Assembly (NCBI RefSeq): GCF_019097595.1
Contig: NC_080726.1
Coordinates: 11,320,205 to 11,384,204, forward strand
Reading direction: 5' to 3'
DNA length: 64,000 bases
Source: Hemibagrus wyckioides
Lineage: Eukaryota; Chordata; Actinopteri; Siluriformes; Bagridae
Shown here: piece by piece, positions 47,915-59,170 of the stretch
Layout: each line of letters begins with the position of its first letter
How positions within the stretch are numbered: position 1 is the first letter of the stretch
Notes under the pieces: generated by a model
What the model saw: the letters and a program-made list of their open reading frames with translations, nothing else
What the model was told of the DNA's origin: nothing
Database searches by the model: none
Translations under genes and position numbers: made by a program

Positions 47915-49762
47915 TGTATTTATTTATTTTTTCATTCTTATGAGTAAACCAATATTTAAAGCAATGTTTTCACAATATTAAAAAAAAAAATGCAAATATC
48001 TAAACAGTAAATGTCATTGCACATTTTATTAACTATCCATTTGGCCTTTTGAAAACATTTCATTTGCAAACAGAAAGATCTTTACAGTATCTTCCTAGTC
48101 CTTGATTAAAAATAAATCCTTTGCAAACATTTGGAATACTTAATGCACTAGCTCTGTATTAAAATGGTTGCAGGTCTGATGAAAGAGCCATTCTGATGTC
48201 TAGCTTAAGCATTATAAAGAGCTGTAAGAGTAAAGTAGGCTTACTGTAAACTCTGCTTCACCCCTCTGCAGTAAAATATAGCATCGATATACAGGGTTAA
48301 TTCTTACATTTTGATTCTATTGATTTAAAAAAAAAAAACACACACATACACAATCCTGTTATTACCACAGAGTTAATATGTATTTTTATCTTCGTTTTGG
48401 GATTTTTATTTTATTTTCCCATTATAGCTGTGAAAAGAACTGGAATCGTGTGGTGTTACTGCTGCGCTCGCTTCCATGCAGCTCTCTAATTTAGATTCCT
48501 ACAGCTTTACATTTTAAGATGGTCTATGAATTATTTACCGCCTGTGTCTCTGAACATCCAGTGGAAACATCTGTGATAGTACGAAAGCATCATGAAAGAA
48601 TTTACTGGCTACAATTTCTTAGACAAACATAACATTTTCCCATAAAGTAATACTTCAGTAGTAGGCATACAGCAACATGCTGTGTGTTAAAATATAAAGC
48701 CAGCAACAATTATGACAATGTATAGCAAAACAGCAATTAATGAAATAAGCCTTAATCATGTACGTGTTATGTTCTTTAAATTAACAGTGTACCTCTTGGG
48801 TCCTTTTTTAGTGCTTTTGTAATAAGGAATCTCCTGGTTTTTTTCCCCCCTACCCGAGCAAATTTAAATGAGATGCATTATGGTTAACCTAATTAAAACC
48901 TGACTTCATAATGGTATGCCCACACACATTGGTTGCTTTTCTTGCTTCTATATCCTGCAGCCACAAAATAAACAGCATGGTCCTAAACCTGTGCACAAAA
49001 AAAGTCAGTTACATTAGCTAACTTTCCTATTTATTCAATTTAGAAATAAACAGTAACTATGATATGTAAAAGAAAAACATGAAAACGTACATGATCTTTC
49101 TCACTGCAGTATAAACCTCTAAAGTGAATAATTGAACAGATTTCTTTTTCTTTACCATAAGAGAGATGCTTCTGAAATTTTGAGCTCGTATATAAAAGAG
49201 AGTCTTAGACTCCAGCTGGTTTATACAAAACTAGAACCATCCTAATTGCTGCAAGCAGGCAAAAAAAAAACAATACACACAAACATGCATAAACAGTATT
49301 AGCGCTGGCACTTTATTTAAAGGCTACCTACACTGGGGCTTAAGAGCACAGCCATAAATATTGCATAAAGTGGGAACGCTGGAGGATTTACGTAATGCTT
49401 CTTTCAAAACCTGTGAGATGACAAATGGTTTTCAGAAGAATATTGTGCTCTTTTTAACTTATCTTGGGAGTTATTGTTTTGTCTTTGCTTACAGCACGTT
49501 CATGAAAAATTAAGGTACTTTGTTTATATGATTTATTTACCATCCAGGAGCACAGTGCTAGAAAACAGAAAGAATTTTTAATAAACTCAATGTGTAATTA
49601 TTTGATAAAGCAAGTGACAAATACACTATAACATGTTGTTAGCCAAATACATATTTATTCAGTGTGTATTTTAAAGTATATTTGTATGGCGCTCGTTTAT
49701 CATTTCAGCAAACTCTTATTTGTGTTTAAAAAAAAAACAAAAAAACTTTAAACTTAACTTTA
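47724..49762. other. Non-coding stretch
   Basis: Includes (AAT)n at 47885-47912. Complex patches at 48420-48620 and 48860-48950 (AAATGAGATGCATTATGG, CTTCATAATGG) could be regulatory; no gene recognised. Confidence 0.4.
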
Positions 49763-49822
49763 GTGTTATGGATAAGGGCATCTGCCACAGGCCATAAATG
49801 TAAATTTAAATGTAAATGTTTC
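49763..49822 (+). repeat. L2/SINE-type 3' tail
   Basis: TATGGATAAGGGCATCTGCC, then GGCCATAAATGTAAA, TTTAAATGTAAATGTT. This is the same stem-loop plus TGTAAA tail as at 23910-23948, here without upstream LINE coding sequence. Confidence 0.7.
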
Positions 49823-49850
49823 ATTATTGAGCCGGTTGACAAAGACTGTC

Positions 49851-49960
49851 ATTTAATTTAATTTAATTTAATTTAATTTAATTTAATTTAATTTAATTTA
49901 ATTTAATTTAATTTAATTTAATTAACTTATTTATTTATTTATTTTTATTTATTTATTTTC
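49851..49960. repeat. (ATTTA)n satellite passing into (TTTA)n
   Basis: About 14 perfect five-base units to 49924, then tetranucleotide TTTA units. Confidence 0.95.
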
Positions 49961-50427
49961 TTTAATTAGTAACCTGAATTTAGTCTTGGCCAGTGAGCCA
50001 ATAGTGTTGTGGTCCCTCAGAACAGCTTGTGATTAGAGTCAAGTATGTTTTTGCAGCTCTCTGTTACAAATTATTAGTACTCTGTTACATTTAGTAAGAA
50101 TCTGAGTTAATACTGATTAAAGAAGTGTTTTAAAGCAAGAATGAGTTTATCTCTATGCTTTTCTGTCAATTGTTTAACGGATATTGCAAGTATACAGTAT
50201 TAACGAACTGTTTAGGTGTGCTCATGTGATGTTAAAAGCCTTCCATTAGATTTAATACAGAACATATAATTTCGATAGAATCATGATGATGATTCAGTGT
50301 ATCGAAGAATCTGTGGAGTTTTCATTTTGACCTCCAACAAAATGTCTATTTACTGTAATATTTGTGCTCTAGCCAATCGATGAACTAATAAGGCAGGGTT
50401 AAAATTATTTCTCTTATATACCTTTCA

Positions 50428-50461
<34 letters not shown>

Positions 50462-50499
50462 TGTGTCCACTGTTTTACAAACTGTAGGTATGTAACATA
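49961..50499. other. Non-coding spacer
   Basis: Includes (GA)n at 50432-50459. Nothing else recognised. Confidence 0.5.
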
Positions 50500-51776
50500 C
50501 ACTGTAAAAAAAAATCTCGTAAAAAAACGGTCAAATCACCAAACAAAAACCATAAAATTAAAGTAAAATACGTTCATTCAAATAAAGTGCAAAAACAATC
50601 ATTTTACATACATTTTTCTTAAATATTTTACAGAAAAACACTGTAATTTTACGGATTTTTCCTTTATTATTATATGACATCTAATTGACGCCAAAAAATT
50701 GTCAAAAAACAAGTCAAAAAAGCAAATCAAATTTATGTCAACATATTGAGGTCTTATTTTGAACACCAAAATAATGACACAAAAGTAAGAAATATTTTAT
50801 TTATCAGACCCTTTTGGACACTTTCTTAGTCCAATCCATTTTCTATACCAGCTTTATTCCTAACTAGGGTCACAGGGGTTTGCTAGAGCTTATCCTACCC
50901 TGCCAGTCCATCACAAGATCACACATATAGACAGACAACCACACACTTACTTCTATGTGAGTATTCTAATTTAGAATGACCAACCAACCTAACACACATG
51001 TCAAACCCAGAATTCAAACCCAGGACCTTCCTGCTGTGAGGCAACAGTGCTAACCACTAAGCCACCGTGCTGCCCAGGAGACCAAACCTTAAAAACCGAA
51101 ATTAAAATGACCCCAAAACTAACATTACTCTTTTGACATTACAAAACCAGCTTCAGATGCCAAATGCCTTATAAGAAAAAGTGCTAAACAGCTGAATTAT
51201 TGATGTCAATGTGATGTCAATATGACATCAATTTCACATCTAAAACATGACATTGATTTGATGTCAATTGAACAACATTTTGACCTACATATATTTTTAA
51301 AAAACTTTAAGTTTTAAAACTTTAAAAAAACATGCGTTGGTATAATGACAAAAGTTAACTAAATTTCTTTTTAGAATTATTATTTGAATGTAGAAATACA
51401 CATACAACACACACATACAAATGAGTTTTACTGTAAAATGAAGGTGGGAAATGTTAAAATGTTATTATGGGCATAAACATTTAATATAATAAGCTACCTG
51501 TTTAATTACAATTTATTATTGTAATTTTACGTAAATTGCTATGTAATTTAAGATAACAGAAAAAATACAGTTAAAATAATACAGTATTTTTTTGTAAAAA
51601 AAATGAGAATTACTGTAATTTCTCATTAATGGTATAATCCTTAAAATTGCAGTCAATTTGTTAATTTAAAGATAATATTGGTCATTTTACTGGTTTTTAA
51701 ATATAATTTTAAATAACGGGAAACTATTGTAAAAAAATAGTTATTTTCTGTAAAATTAGGATTTTTTTTTACAGTG
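50500..51776. mobile_element. 1.28-kb element with CACTGTAAAAAAAAAT termini
   Basis: Starts CACTGTAAAAAAAAATC and ends with its inverse, ATTTTTTTTTTACAGTG; TA flanks both sides (50498-50499, 51777-51778). Subterminal regions are AT-rich with many GTAAAAT/ATTTTAC motifs. The interior carries repeated GATGTCAA/TTGACATC-type units (51200-51290). No transposase frame exists, so it is non-autonomous. The superfamily is uncertain: common fish elements with this end are usually put with hAT, but an 8-bp duplication is not visible here. Confidence 0.75.
50833..51076 (-). repeat. SINE-like repeat nested in the CACTG element
   Basis: Reverse complement of the 4871-5243 family: it ends at 51076 with the complement of TGGGCAGCACGGTGGCTTAG and starts with the complement of the GGAATAAAG...ATGGATT tail. 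The middle about 120 bases are deleted relative to the other copy. Because it lies inside the larger element, it inserted later or travelled with it. Confidence 0.75.
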
Positions 51777-52099
51777 TACCTGATCACATAATTGACTCAT
51801 ATTGACTGGAATTTGTTAATTTCCTTCCCTTAAGTTTAACATCAATGTAGATGAATATGTTTTGATTGATTAATTTTAATAATTAAATTGTGTTTTATGT
51901 GATCGTATACTTTTTACAAACGTGACACTATTCTTGTGTAATAGGGCTGTATTGAAAAGTACAGAACGGCATGTAACTAGGAAGAGTCTGATCTGGGGGT
52001 GTATGTGTGTTTCCCTTTTCCTGTGTTTAATAAACTGCACTTGTGGTCTGCCAAAGAGCCTGGTGTCTGTGGTAGAGTGTCTCGATCAGAGAAAGTGTC
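51777..52099. other. Spacer or 5' region of hAT relic
   Basis: No terminal repeat of the hAT element is recognisable here; the 5' end of the relic is therefore undefined. Confidence 0.35.
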
Positions 52100-52159
52100 C
52101 ATATAGAGTTCATTGCGCAGATGTTACCGCACAAAGAAACCGCAGGAGGAGAGAAGAAA

Positions 52160-53147
52160 ATGTCAGTGGTTTCTTGGTACTTCAAGATTAACAAGACAAA
52201 TCCAAGCCTAGCAGACTACAAAATGTGTTTGAAAATATCAAAAGTGAGGAAGAAAACAAGTTCATACAAGGCATGCAACTTATTAAAACATCTGAAGACT
52301 AAACAAGAAAGCAAGCGTGACAAATTTGCTGGTAGCTGCAGCATGTAGCAACCAACATTGCACAAACATTAGAAAGACAAAAAAAAGTCAGAAGATAACA
52401 GAGGAGCAGTGGGAATTACAGCGGCAACCGTGGATTATCCACTTCTTGACAACCATTTTCAGTTGCGGATAGCATGTGATACTGATGCTTTCTTAATGTT
52501 TTGGAGCCCAAAATATGACATTTCCAGTCATTATTATGTTACCTGTGGTGGTCGGATGCAAAATAGTTGGCCACTTTAAATATTCTCGTGGTAGCATACA
52601 TATAGCTTTTGTTAAAACCCACCTATTAAACAGCTTCAGCAAGCTGTGCAAAACTGTCGGAGTAGCATGTTCTATATGCTGCAATCTCTAATTGAGCAGA
52701 AACACGTCCTTGAAATATTTGCATTGGAATATGATCTCCCCGACAGCATCAGTGTTAACCGATGGAATCTAGTGAAGAAGACACTAACCATCTTAGCTCT
52801 GTTTGAAGAACTGGCTCGACAGGGGAGCTCTTCAGATGCACTGGCCCCCTTGCCCTCATTCCTGCTGTCTCAGTTTTACAAAGATTACTGTCAAAAGAAA
52901 AAGACAAGGACCACGGGATACAAATAATGAAGTCTACTTTGCTCGCTGCTGTGCAGAAGTGTTTTTTCAAGGTGGAGCGAAACCTGTTCTATTGCGTCAC
53001 ATCAACACACTAGATCCAAGGTAACTATTACATGCTGTAGTATGAGTATTATAGTTCATTACATTATAGTTATATGTAGTATGAGTATTATAGTTCATTT
53101 CAAGTTATTAGAACATATTAAAACGGACAAATGTGTATTTTTTGTGG

Positions 53148-53181
<34 letters not shown>

Positions 53182-53331
53182 CCTTTTATTATTTGCTTTT
53201 AGTTAATTCTAATTTACAAAAAAAAATAAAAAATAAAAATTACATTAACCTTAGTAGGCATATCCTCATCTAATGTGTTTCCTGCTGTAGATATATGGAT
53301 AGGTTCTTATAAAAACGCCAAGGTCAACAGT
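52160..53331 (+). pseudogene. ZBED-like hAT transposase pseudogene
   Basis: Starts MSVVSWYFKINKTNPSLADY; the BED-type zinc finger that follows keeps one cysteine and HLKT but has lost other ligands (HLKTKQ instead of HLKTKH). After a degraded stretch, VVGHFK (near 52569) and SMFYMLQSLIEQK (from about 52664) mark the RNase H-like core region, then ALFEELARQ. The segment RLLSKEKDKDHG, MKSTLLAAVQKC, FYCVTST follows in another frame. A 2-bp insertion precedes LDPR at 53009-53020. The text resumes at 53291 with YMDRF after a GT-AG interval. Frameshifts and stops show it is dead. Confidence 0.75.
53021..53290 (+). other. Probable retained intron in the hAT pseudogene
   Basis: Starts GTAACT right after CCAAG and ends TTTCCTGCTGTAG. 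Joining the flanks restores LDPR-YMDRF, close to the family motif LDPRYKDRF. Inside are a 24-bp direct repeat (53037-53060 and 53076-53099) and (TTA)n (53151-53180). Confidence 0.6.
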
Positions 53332-53433
53332 GTCAAGGAGGCCAAAAAAGATCTTTCAGAAAAGGCCAGTTAACATAATACAATTTCCAGGCCAAATATG
53401 ATTCAAATATCTTTTGGCTCCAAGCTCCATGCA

Positions 53434-53513
53434 GTAGATGGATGGATGGACGTACGGACGGACAGACAGACAGACAGATACTTTATTCATCCCAATGGGA
53501 AATTTACACTTAA
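53434..53513. repeat. LINE-like terminus with GGAC/GACA repeats
   Basis: GATGGATGGATGGACG, (GACA)n, then GATACTTTATTCATCCCAAT, GGGAAATTTACAC. This motif is a common end of fish non-LTR insertions; the clade is not assigned. Confidence 0.5.
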
Positions 53514-54052
53514 GTGTGGAAAGTGAATGATTCAGCTCTGTGTCACACAGTCTTGATGAAACAAGAAACAGGTTTACAGCCAATCATGCAGAGATGTGTC
53601 TCTTTACCAAAAAGCAACTTACTGTTTTAAAGGATTCCTAGTGCACAAACATCTAGGTTTCACTCTAGGAACCGCTATCTTCAAATAATTAAACAGTGGC
53701 ATGTCCTTGTTAGCTGAATTCCACTGAACACTCTTCCCTGCGGTCGCTGTATTGCTGTTGCCACACTCTGGTCTTTGGTTACAGTATTTGGTGATTATTA
53801 TAATAACTATTGTGTTTTGAGAGCTCTTGTTCTGAAAAATTGATATTGGTTAACATTGTTACAGCTAAAAAATTTCACTACAATTGATGTGAAATTGTTG
53901 TATAAACAGTCGAACATATAAGCATCTTTAAATCGTCTGTCTCGCCGAACTGCTGTGTAATTAAAACACTGGAATCGGTATCAGTGAGTACTACAGTGAA
54001 TATATCAATGCTGGTACGTGGTCTTAAAAATCTGGTATTGATGTTTTCCTAG

Positions 54053-54989
54053 TCAGTGATTCGTTCGTTGTGCTGTGGTGCAAATCTGCTTGCAAATATA
54101 AAACAAACAAGTAACAAATCATATGAATGATTATAACAGCTATGATTAAGGTTTGGCAGCAGGTTAGTATTTGTACCTTTTTGTTAATGACTTGTGTGAA
54201 TGAACATCAAGCCACGTCACCCTCATAAGTTTGAATTCATACACATTTCCTATAACATCATGTTCGATATGTAGAAGCGATCAAATCATGTAAAAGTGTT
54301 GGTAGTACTACAAATATAATACAAAACCATATTCATCTTGTTTCTGCTATGGATATATTGCTGTTTATTTTACCACTGCCTTGCTAGAAAATTTCTATAT
54401 TTGTAGTGTAATCTTGTTTTTTTCCCCCTGGTATTATATTTTGAGGCAGCGACTTTCTTTGCAGGTACATCTAAGCCCTGAGTCTCAACACCTTGCATTT
54501 GTGCTAGCACAAACATGCAGATATGCCTGAAAAGGTGCGCATAGACACAGGAAAACAACAACCTGATGTTCTTGATTTTGAATTAAGTGAAACAGATCAC
54601 CACTTTCTCCTGCTTGCTTGATCAGAAAAAAAAGCATATGGAGCTTTTTGTGACAGGTGTGATTGTGCTTGTAATGCTGAATTAGAAGCAGTTGCAGAAG
54701 CAGATTTATGACATTGGAGTAAGACTGCGCAATCTAGAGTGGCTTGAAAGATCTCCTGTGTATCCTTGCCATTTTGAAAATCCACATGTGGAATTTCACA
54801 AAATGTTGTGTAGTCTGTAGTAAACTCTATTGTCAGGAGACAAACTGTGTGGTTTACACTTTGTATTGCTTGACTGAGCCAGTCATAGTGTGCATACACA
54901 CTGCAAATGCCATTAAGCTTCAGTGAAATATGCCGTTCTTTACATAAATATTCACTCCCTGGATTTTAAGTTTTAAGTAGCCTTTCATA
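54053..54989. other. Non-coding spacer
   Basis: No recognised gene. Minus-strand frames of 63 aa and 100 aa (54370-54561, 54597-54899) have no family features. Confidence 0.4.
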
Positions 54990-55170
54990 CTTTCATTGTA
55001 TATCCCATTCTTGGAGAGTTGGGGCACAGGATCAGCCATGATGCAGCACCCCTGGAGCAGGGGGGTTGGGGGCCTTGCTCAAGGGCCCAATGGTGGCAGC
55101 TTGGTGATGATGGGGCTTGAACACTGATCAACAACCCAGAGCCTTAACCACTTGAAGTTCCATCACCCCT
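54990..55170 (-). repeat. tRNA-derived SINE, inverted
   Basis: On the minus strand the head reads CAAGTGGTTAAGGCTCTGGG, then GATCAGTGTTCAAGCCCC with box B GTGTTCAAGCC, CCAAGCTGCCACCATTGG, GCCCTTGAGCAAGGCCC and CCTGTGCCCCAACTC. Same family as 6163-6290. The 3' end grows indistinct near 54990. Confidence 0.75.
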
Positions 55171-57911
55171 AAATTTTTTTTGGTATTTTTGTATTGATTA
55201 GGATTGATTGATTTGTATTGATTTTTTTGTAGTTACAGTGAACTGGAGTGGTCTTTATGGTATGTCAGGAATCTAGATAAAACAGAGCATAATACTGACA
55301 TAATTTTGTTTGTAAAATAATTTACAATTTAAAGTAAACATTTTTTTGGTGTGATTTTGTAAGTTATCTCCCCCACAATCCTTACATAAACCCATAGACC
55401 ATTCTTAAACAAACAGCATCATGAAGGCGAAAGCTACCGGAACAAATACAAGGCATAATAATTTTTGGAAAATGATCACTCAGGATTTGTTTGTCAAGAA
55501 ATAGTCTAAGTCTTGAACATCCTATTCCTTTCCCATTGTGTCCATTATTACGATTCTGATTGTGAAAGTGTCCATCCAAAAAAAAATTTAGAGGGTACAG
55601 AGGTCATTAGTCAAAAGCAACCAAGAGCAGCATAACTCTCAAAATGAGTACAAGATGGTGATTACTTATGCAAGCCATTAGTACCCTGCAGTCCACCCTG
55701 CAAGCTATCCAGTAGTCCTGCAGATTGATTCATTTAAAAAAAATTTCCCTCTGAAGAAAACTGGAAAATGTGCATCCAGTCCTGGAGTAACATACAGTTA
55801 AGATTTCTCTCTAGGTAGTTTTATCTCTAAAAGATCATCTACTTTCACAGGGCATTTTACTGACACTGCAATCATCCATTCACAGAGACTTTTGTGAGAT
55901 ATGTAAGAAAAGGGAGGGAAAAAAGAAAGAGACATGTGCAACAGCCTTGAAACAAGCATAGTTTATTGTGCTTCAGTGAATTCAGTATATCTTGTTCCAA
56001 AAGGCTCATTGTGGTGTTGGAGTTGAAAAGTTTGTTTCCCTGTTGGACTTAGAACTGTGTACAGAAATATGGATAGACAATAAAATAGTTACTGGAAGGA
56101 CTGCTAGTTTTGTACAACGGACAACTGCTCTCACTTGAAATGAGTTTTTCCATGAACTCTAATTCTTCTCAGCACAGCAGTGCCTCTCCATTTAGAGAAC
56201 ACAGTAGACCACACATGTGAAGCAGTCAGAAACATAAACCTTCTTCCAAAATAAATAAGACTGCAGCTTTCCAGTTGGCTAGCTGCGTTCTGTTCAGCTT
56301 TGGCTTTGATTCTCAGTCATGCACACACTCAGCTTACTGTTCAGATAGAGAGAGAGAGAGGTTACATAAATATACTTGGGACAACTGGTCTCCGGCATGT
56401 CACCTTCGTAATTACCTCTCCATCCCCACCCTCCCAATACAGACCCATACTTAACCAGACCCTTACCTGCTACAGGCATGCTTGGAGTTTCTGCAAGTCA
56501 ACAGGAATAAATAATACGGTTGTCCTCTGTCACTACTGGGCTACAGTCAATAGTTGATTATCTACGATGTGACTTAAAATAACCACTGATTGTAAATACT
56601 ACATGTAGATTTACCAGTACTTGCAGCTCAGCTTTAAAAAAATATACTTTCAGACTACTACTAAGTAAAAGTGAACATCAGCAACTATTACACATATGTG
56701 TATTCTGTTTAAGAGGAATAATAAGAATAAGAATAATAAAAGACTAATTTCTCAGTTTAAATGACTTATGTAAAAAGACTTGTAACAAGAGCTAGCATGT
56801 CAGGAAATTTAAGCTAGTCAGTGTTGCATTTATTTGTTATGGTAGGGTTGTGTGAGGACAGCGTGAGGACTTTGAAAGGGTGGGAATATTAGAAATTACA
56901 TTCCACTGAAATTCTGCAATTCAGCTCATGGCAGTGTTGTTTAAGTTTCAGTGGTATTGTTGCAACATTGATGCATGGTATTTTATCCTGTGAAAGAATC
57001 TTATGAAACCCCGCAAGGTGTTGAATCTTTAAACGAGAAATAGATTTCATGTTTAAAAGGGTCCAGAATCCTATAGTGCCTTAAAGAATAATCTCTTAGG
57101 GCTGGAAACTGATTTATGTAATGCCAGTTTTTTCCAAGTAAACCGAATCCAGAAATGAATAATAAGAAGATAGTAGAAAGTGTAAAAAGCTATTGCAGTA
57201 AGATTCAGCTCATGCTCTCTCTTTTTTTGTTTGTTTGTTTGTTTTTATTTTTTATCTCTGTCATTTATTTGGTTTGTTCATCTGCTTCACCAGTACGCTC
57301 ACAAGCACACTTTTTTTATTTTTATTTTTAAAATCCAACCAACGCCTTTAAGCAAATACATCATGTATTTGTGTTACTTGAGAAAACACTGGAGTAATGC
57401 TATTCCTGGTGGCTTTGTGTGTGTGTGTGTGTGTGTGGGTAGATGGCGAGTCTTATCCAGTTTTTGTTTGTTCAGATTAATAGATAAATTGCTTCTTCCT
57501 TTAAAAATAGCTCTACCCTGCTTTATATTTGAGTGATGGATTTCTTTGTGTTAAACAGCAGGTTAGTACTATTTTGTATTTCTATATATGTATATAATAA
57601 GTGAGTAGCATATGCTCCACTGAAATAACATGTGGCTCACTCAGTACAACATATGCCTTAAACTATAACAGGCATAATAGCATTTCTCACTTCTAATCAA
57701 CCAGTCCTCCTACGTTATTATACAACAATTTTCTTCTTACACTAAGCCTTCTTTCAGCTATAGGGTAAATGTGCGTAATATTTTCTCCAGGGTCTTTTAC
57801 ACTGTTGGCATTCTCTCACAGCCTCCTTAATGCCCTGTGTGCTAGAGACTGTTGTCTTATCCACTAACACTGCAACATAAGAATAGAAATTATTCATCAG
57901 TTTCAGCAAAG
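55171..57911. other. Long non-coding stretch
   Basis: Contains a short (AG)n at 56345-56361, (GTTT)n near 57226-57246 and (GT)n at 57416-57438. Frames of 85 and 101 aa are composition-driven. No gene recognised. Confidence 0.45.
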
Positions 57912-58025
57912 ATTATACTGGAACCAGTGCTGCTTACTTTATATGTGCATGAGGTTGGCAGACTGTTTGGACACTCAAGTGCATTTTCATGCTGATGACA
58001 CACTGATTTATTTCTGTGCTGGAAG
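57912..58025 (+). pseudogene. LINE reverse-transcriptase fragment
   Basis: GAACCAGTGCTGCTTACTTT encodes a degraded GPVLFTLYV motif. One frameshift later CATGCTGATGACACACTG encodes HADDTLIYF, the catalytic ADD box of reverse transcriptase. The spacing between motifs (about 25 codons) fits L2/CR1-type enzymes. Only this patch is readable. Confidence 0.6.
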
Positions 58026-58819
58026 AATCACAGTAGGATTTTGGCTTTATTTAGACATGCCCATGGTGACTAAGACGTGTATGACATAAACAAGTTTCCG
58101 TCATTTCCGAACTTGAAATTTTCAAAATATTTAAGTAAAGATTATGTCATTTTGATGGTTTCCGCCACCCAATGGGCCAATTTAGATCTTCCGGTCCTCT
58201 TGAAAAAATTGTTGTTTTGTAACTGAATTGCTACACAGTCCACATCAGGTGTGGAAGCTGACTGTACTTGGGCCCACATGCTGAGTAACTTGTCAAATTA
58301 TTTGCTGTTTTTACTTTTGTGATATTCTGGAAATAGTTTTTATGGGTATTGATACATAAAACCAGATGTTTACAGGACAGGAACACTATAATTTTTCAGA
58401 ATTGCTGCTAAAATTTGATAGGGACTGGGTGTTATCAAATTACTTACTCCCTTTCAGTGTTGTTTATGTTCCTAGTATGGAGATTTAGGTAAAAAAAATA
58501 AAATAAAATAACAATGGACACTCTCTCAAGTATACTGCTTAACTAGGCATAGCTACTGTCTTCTGTCCCTCATTATTTCAGGCACCACACTTGGTAACAA
58601 ATAACATGATGCATATTGTGATCAGAAAGCTTCAGGGATCAAGTAAAACACCACTTCTCAGGGGAGACAAACTGTCTTGCAGTGATCTCAGAAACACCCA
58701 TGGTGTGTTCAAATAGTGGGTCTTTTAATTGGAATAACTTTCTTCGGAAAGCATATGTGTTCTAAACATAGGGGACATCAAACAGTCAGATCCTATCACA
58801 TGAACAAGTCACACTCCCA
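58026..58819. other. Non-coding spacer
   Basis: No recognised feature; may contain unreadable LINE remains from either neighbour. Confidence 0.35.
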
Positions 58820-59170
58820 ACTGGGGTATGAAGGGGAAGATCCACTGTGCAAGCTTTGAGGGGAGATGGGCACCATGGTGCACATCCTGGCAGGGTGTAA
58901 AGAGTTACTCACCCAAGGGAGATACCACTGCTCATGTCACTCATTAACACCCTGGAGCAGGAGAACCACCAGAAATGGCAAATCCAAGCGAGACAAATGG
59001 CAAACTGTCATGGGATATGACGGTGAACCTAGGAGAAAGATTGGAGTTCAGGTCTGGTTCAACTTGTCCAGACAACAACAGTATGTTGTTTTGCTGTGTA
59101 TTTTGCTGGCTGTGGTATAGGAGGGAGGAACTAAGCTGGGGGCAGGCAGTGAGATGGCTATAACTGCTGA
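58820..59170 (+). pseudogene. LINE C-terminal CCHC/endonuclease-like fragment
   Basis: Codons near 58838 read DPLCKL, then a stop, GEMGTMVHILAGC and LLTQGRYHC. This fits the C-x2-C...H...C knuckle found at the C-terminus of some LINE proteins (family pattern LCG..GT..HIL.GC...L..GRY.WRH). A second frame from about 59006 reads KLSWDMTVNLGERLEF, then TCPDNN, EELSWGQAVRW, matching the downstream W..VDL..RL.F...RPD...W...ELTVPWEE pattern. The PD plus acidic residues suggest a restriction-like endonuclease domain. The clade (R2/R4/Rex6-like) is inference from memory. Several stops and frameshifts. Confidence 0.5.

Larger units (their letters stand above)
52100..54052 (+). mobile_element. hAT-type transposon relic
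   Basis: Transposase remains from 52160 to about 53350 are followed by a long 3' region. It ends with GGAATCGGTATCAG (53971-53984) and GGTATTGATGTTTTCCTAG (54034-54052), which resemble the 3' sub-terminal and terminal repeats of fish hAT elements (GGTATCGGTGCATCCCTAG as I recall them). A LINE-like tail has inserted at 53434-53513. The 5' terminus is not identified. Confidence 0.7.
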
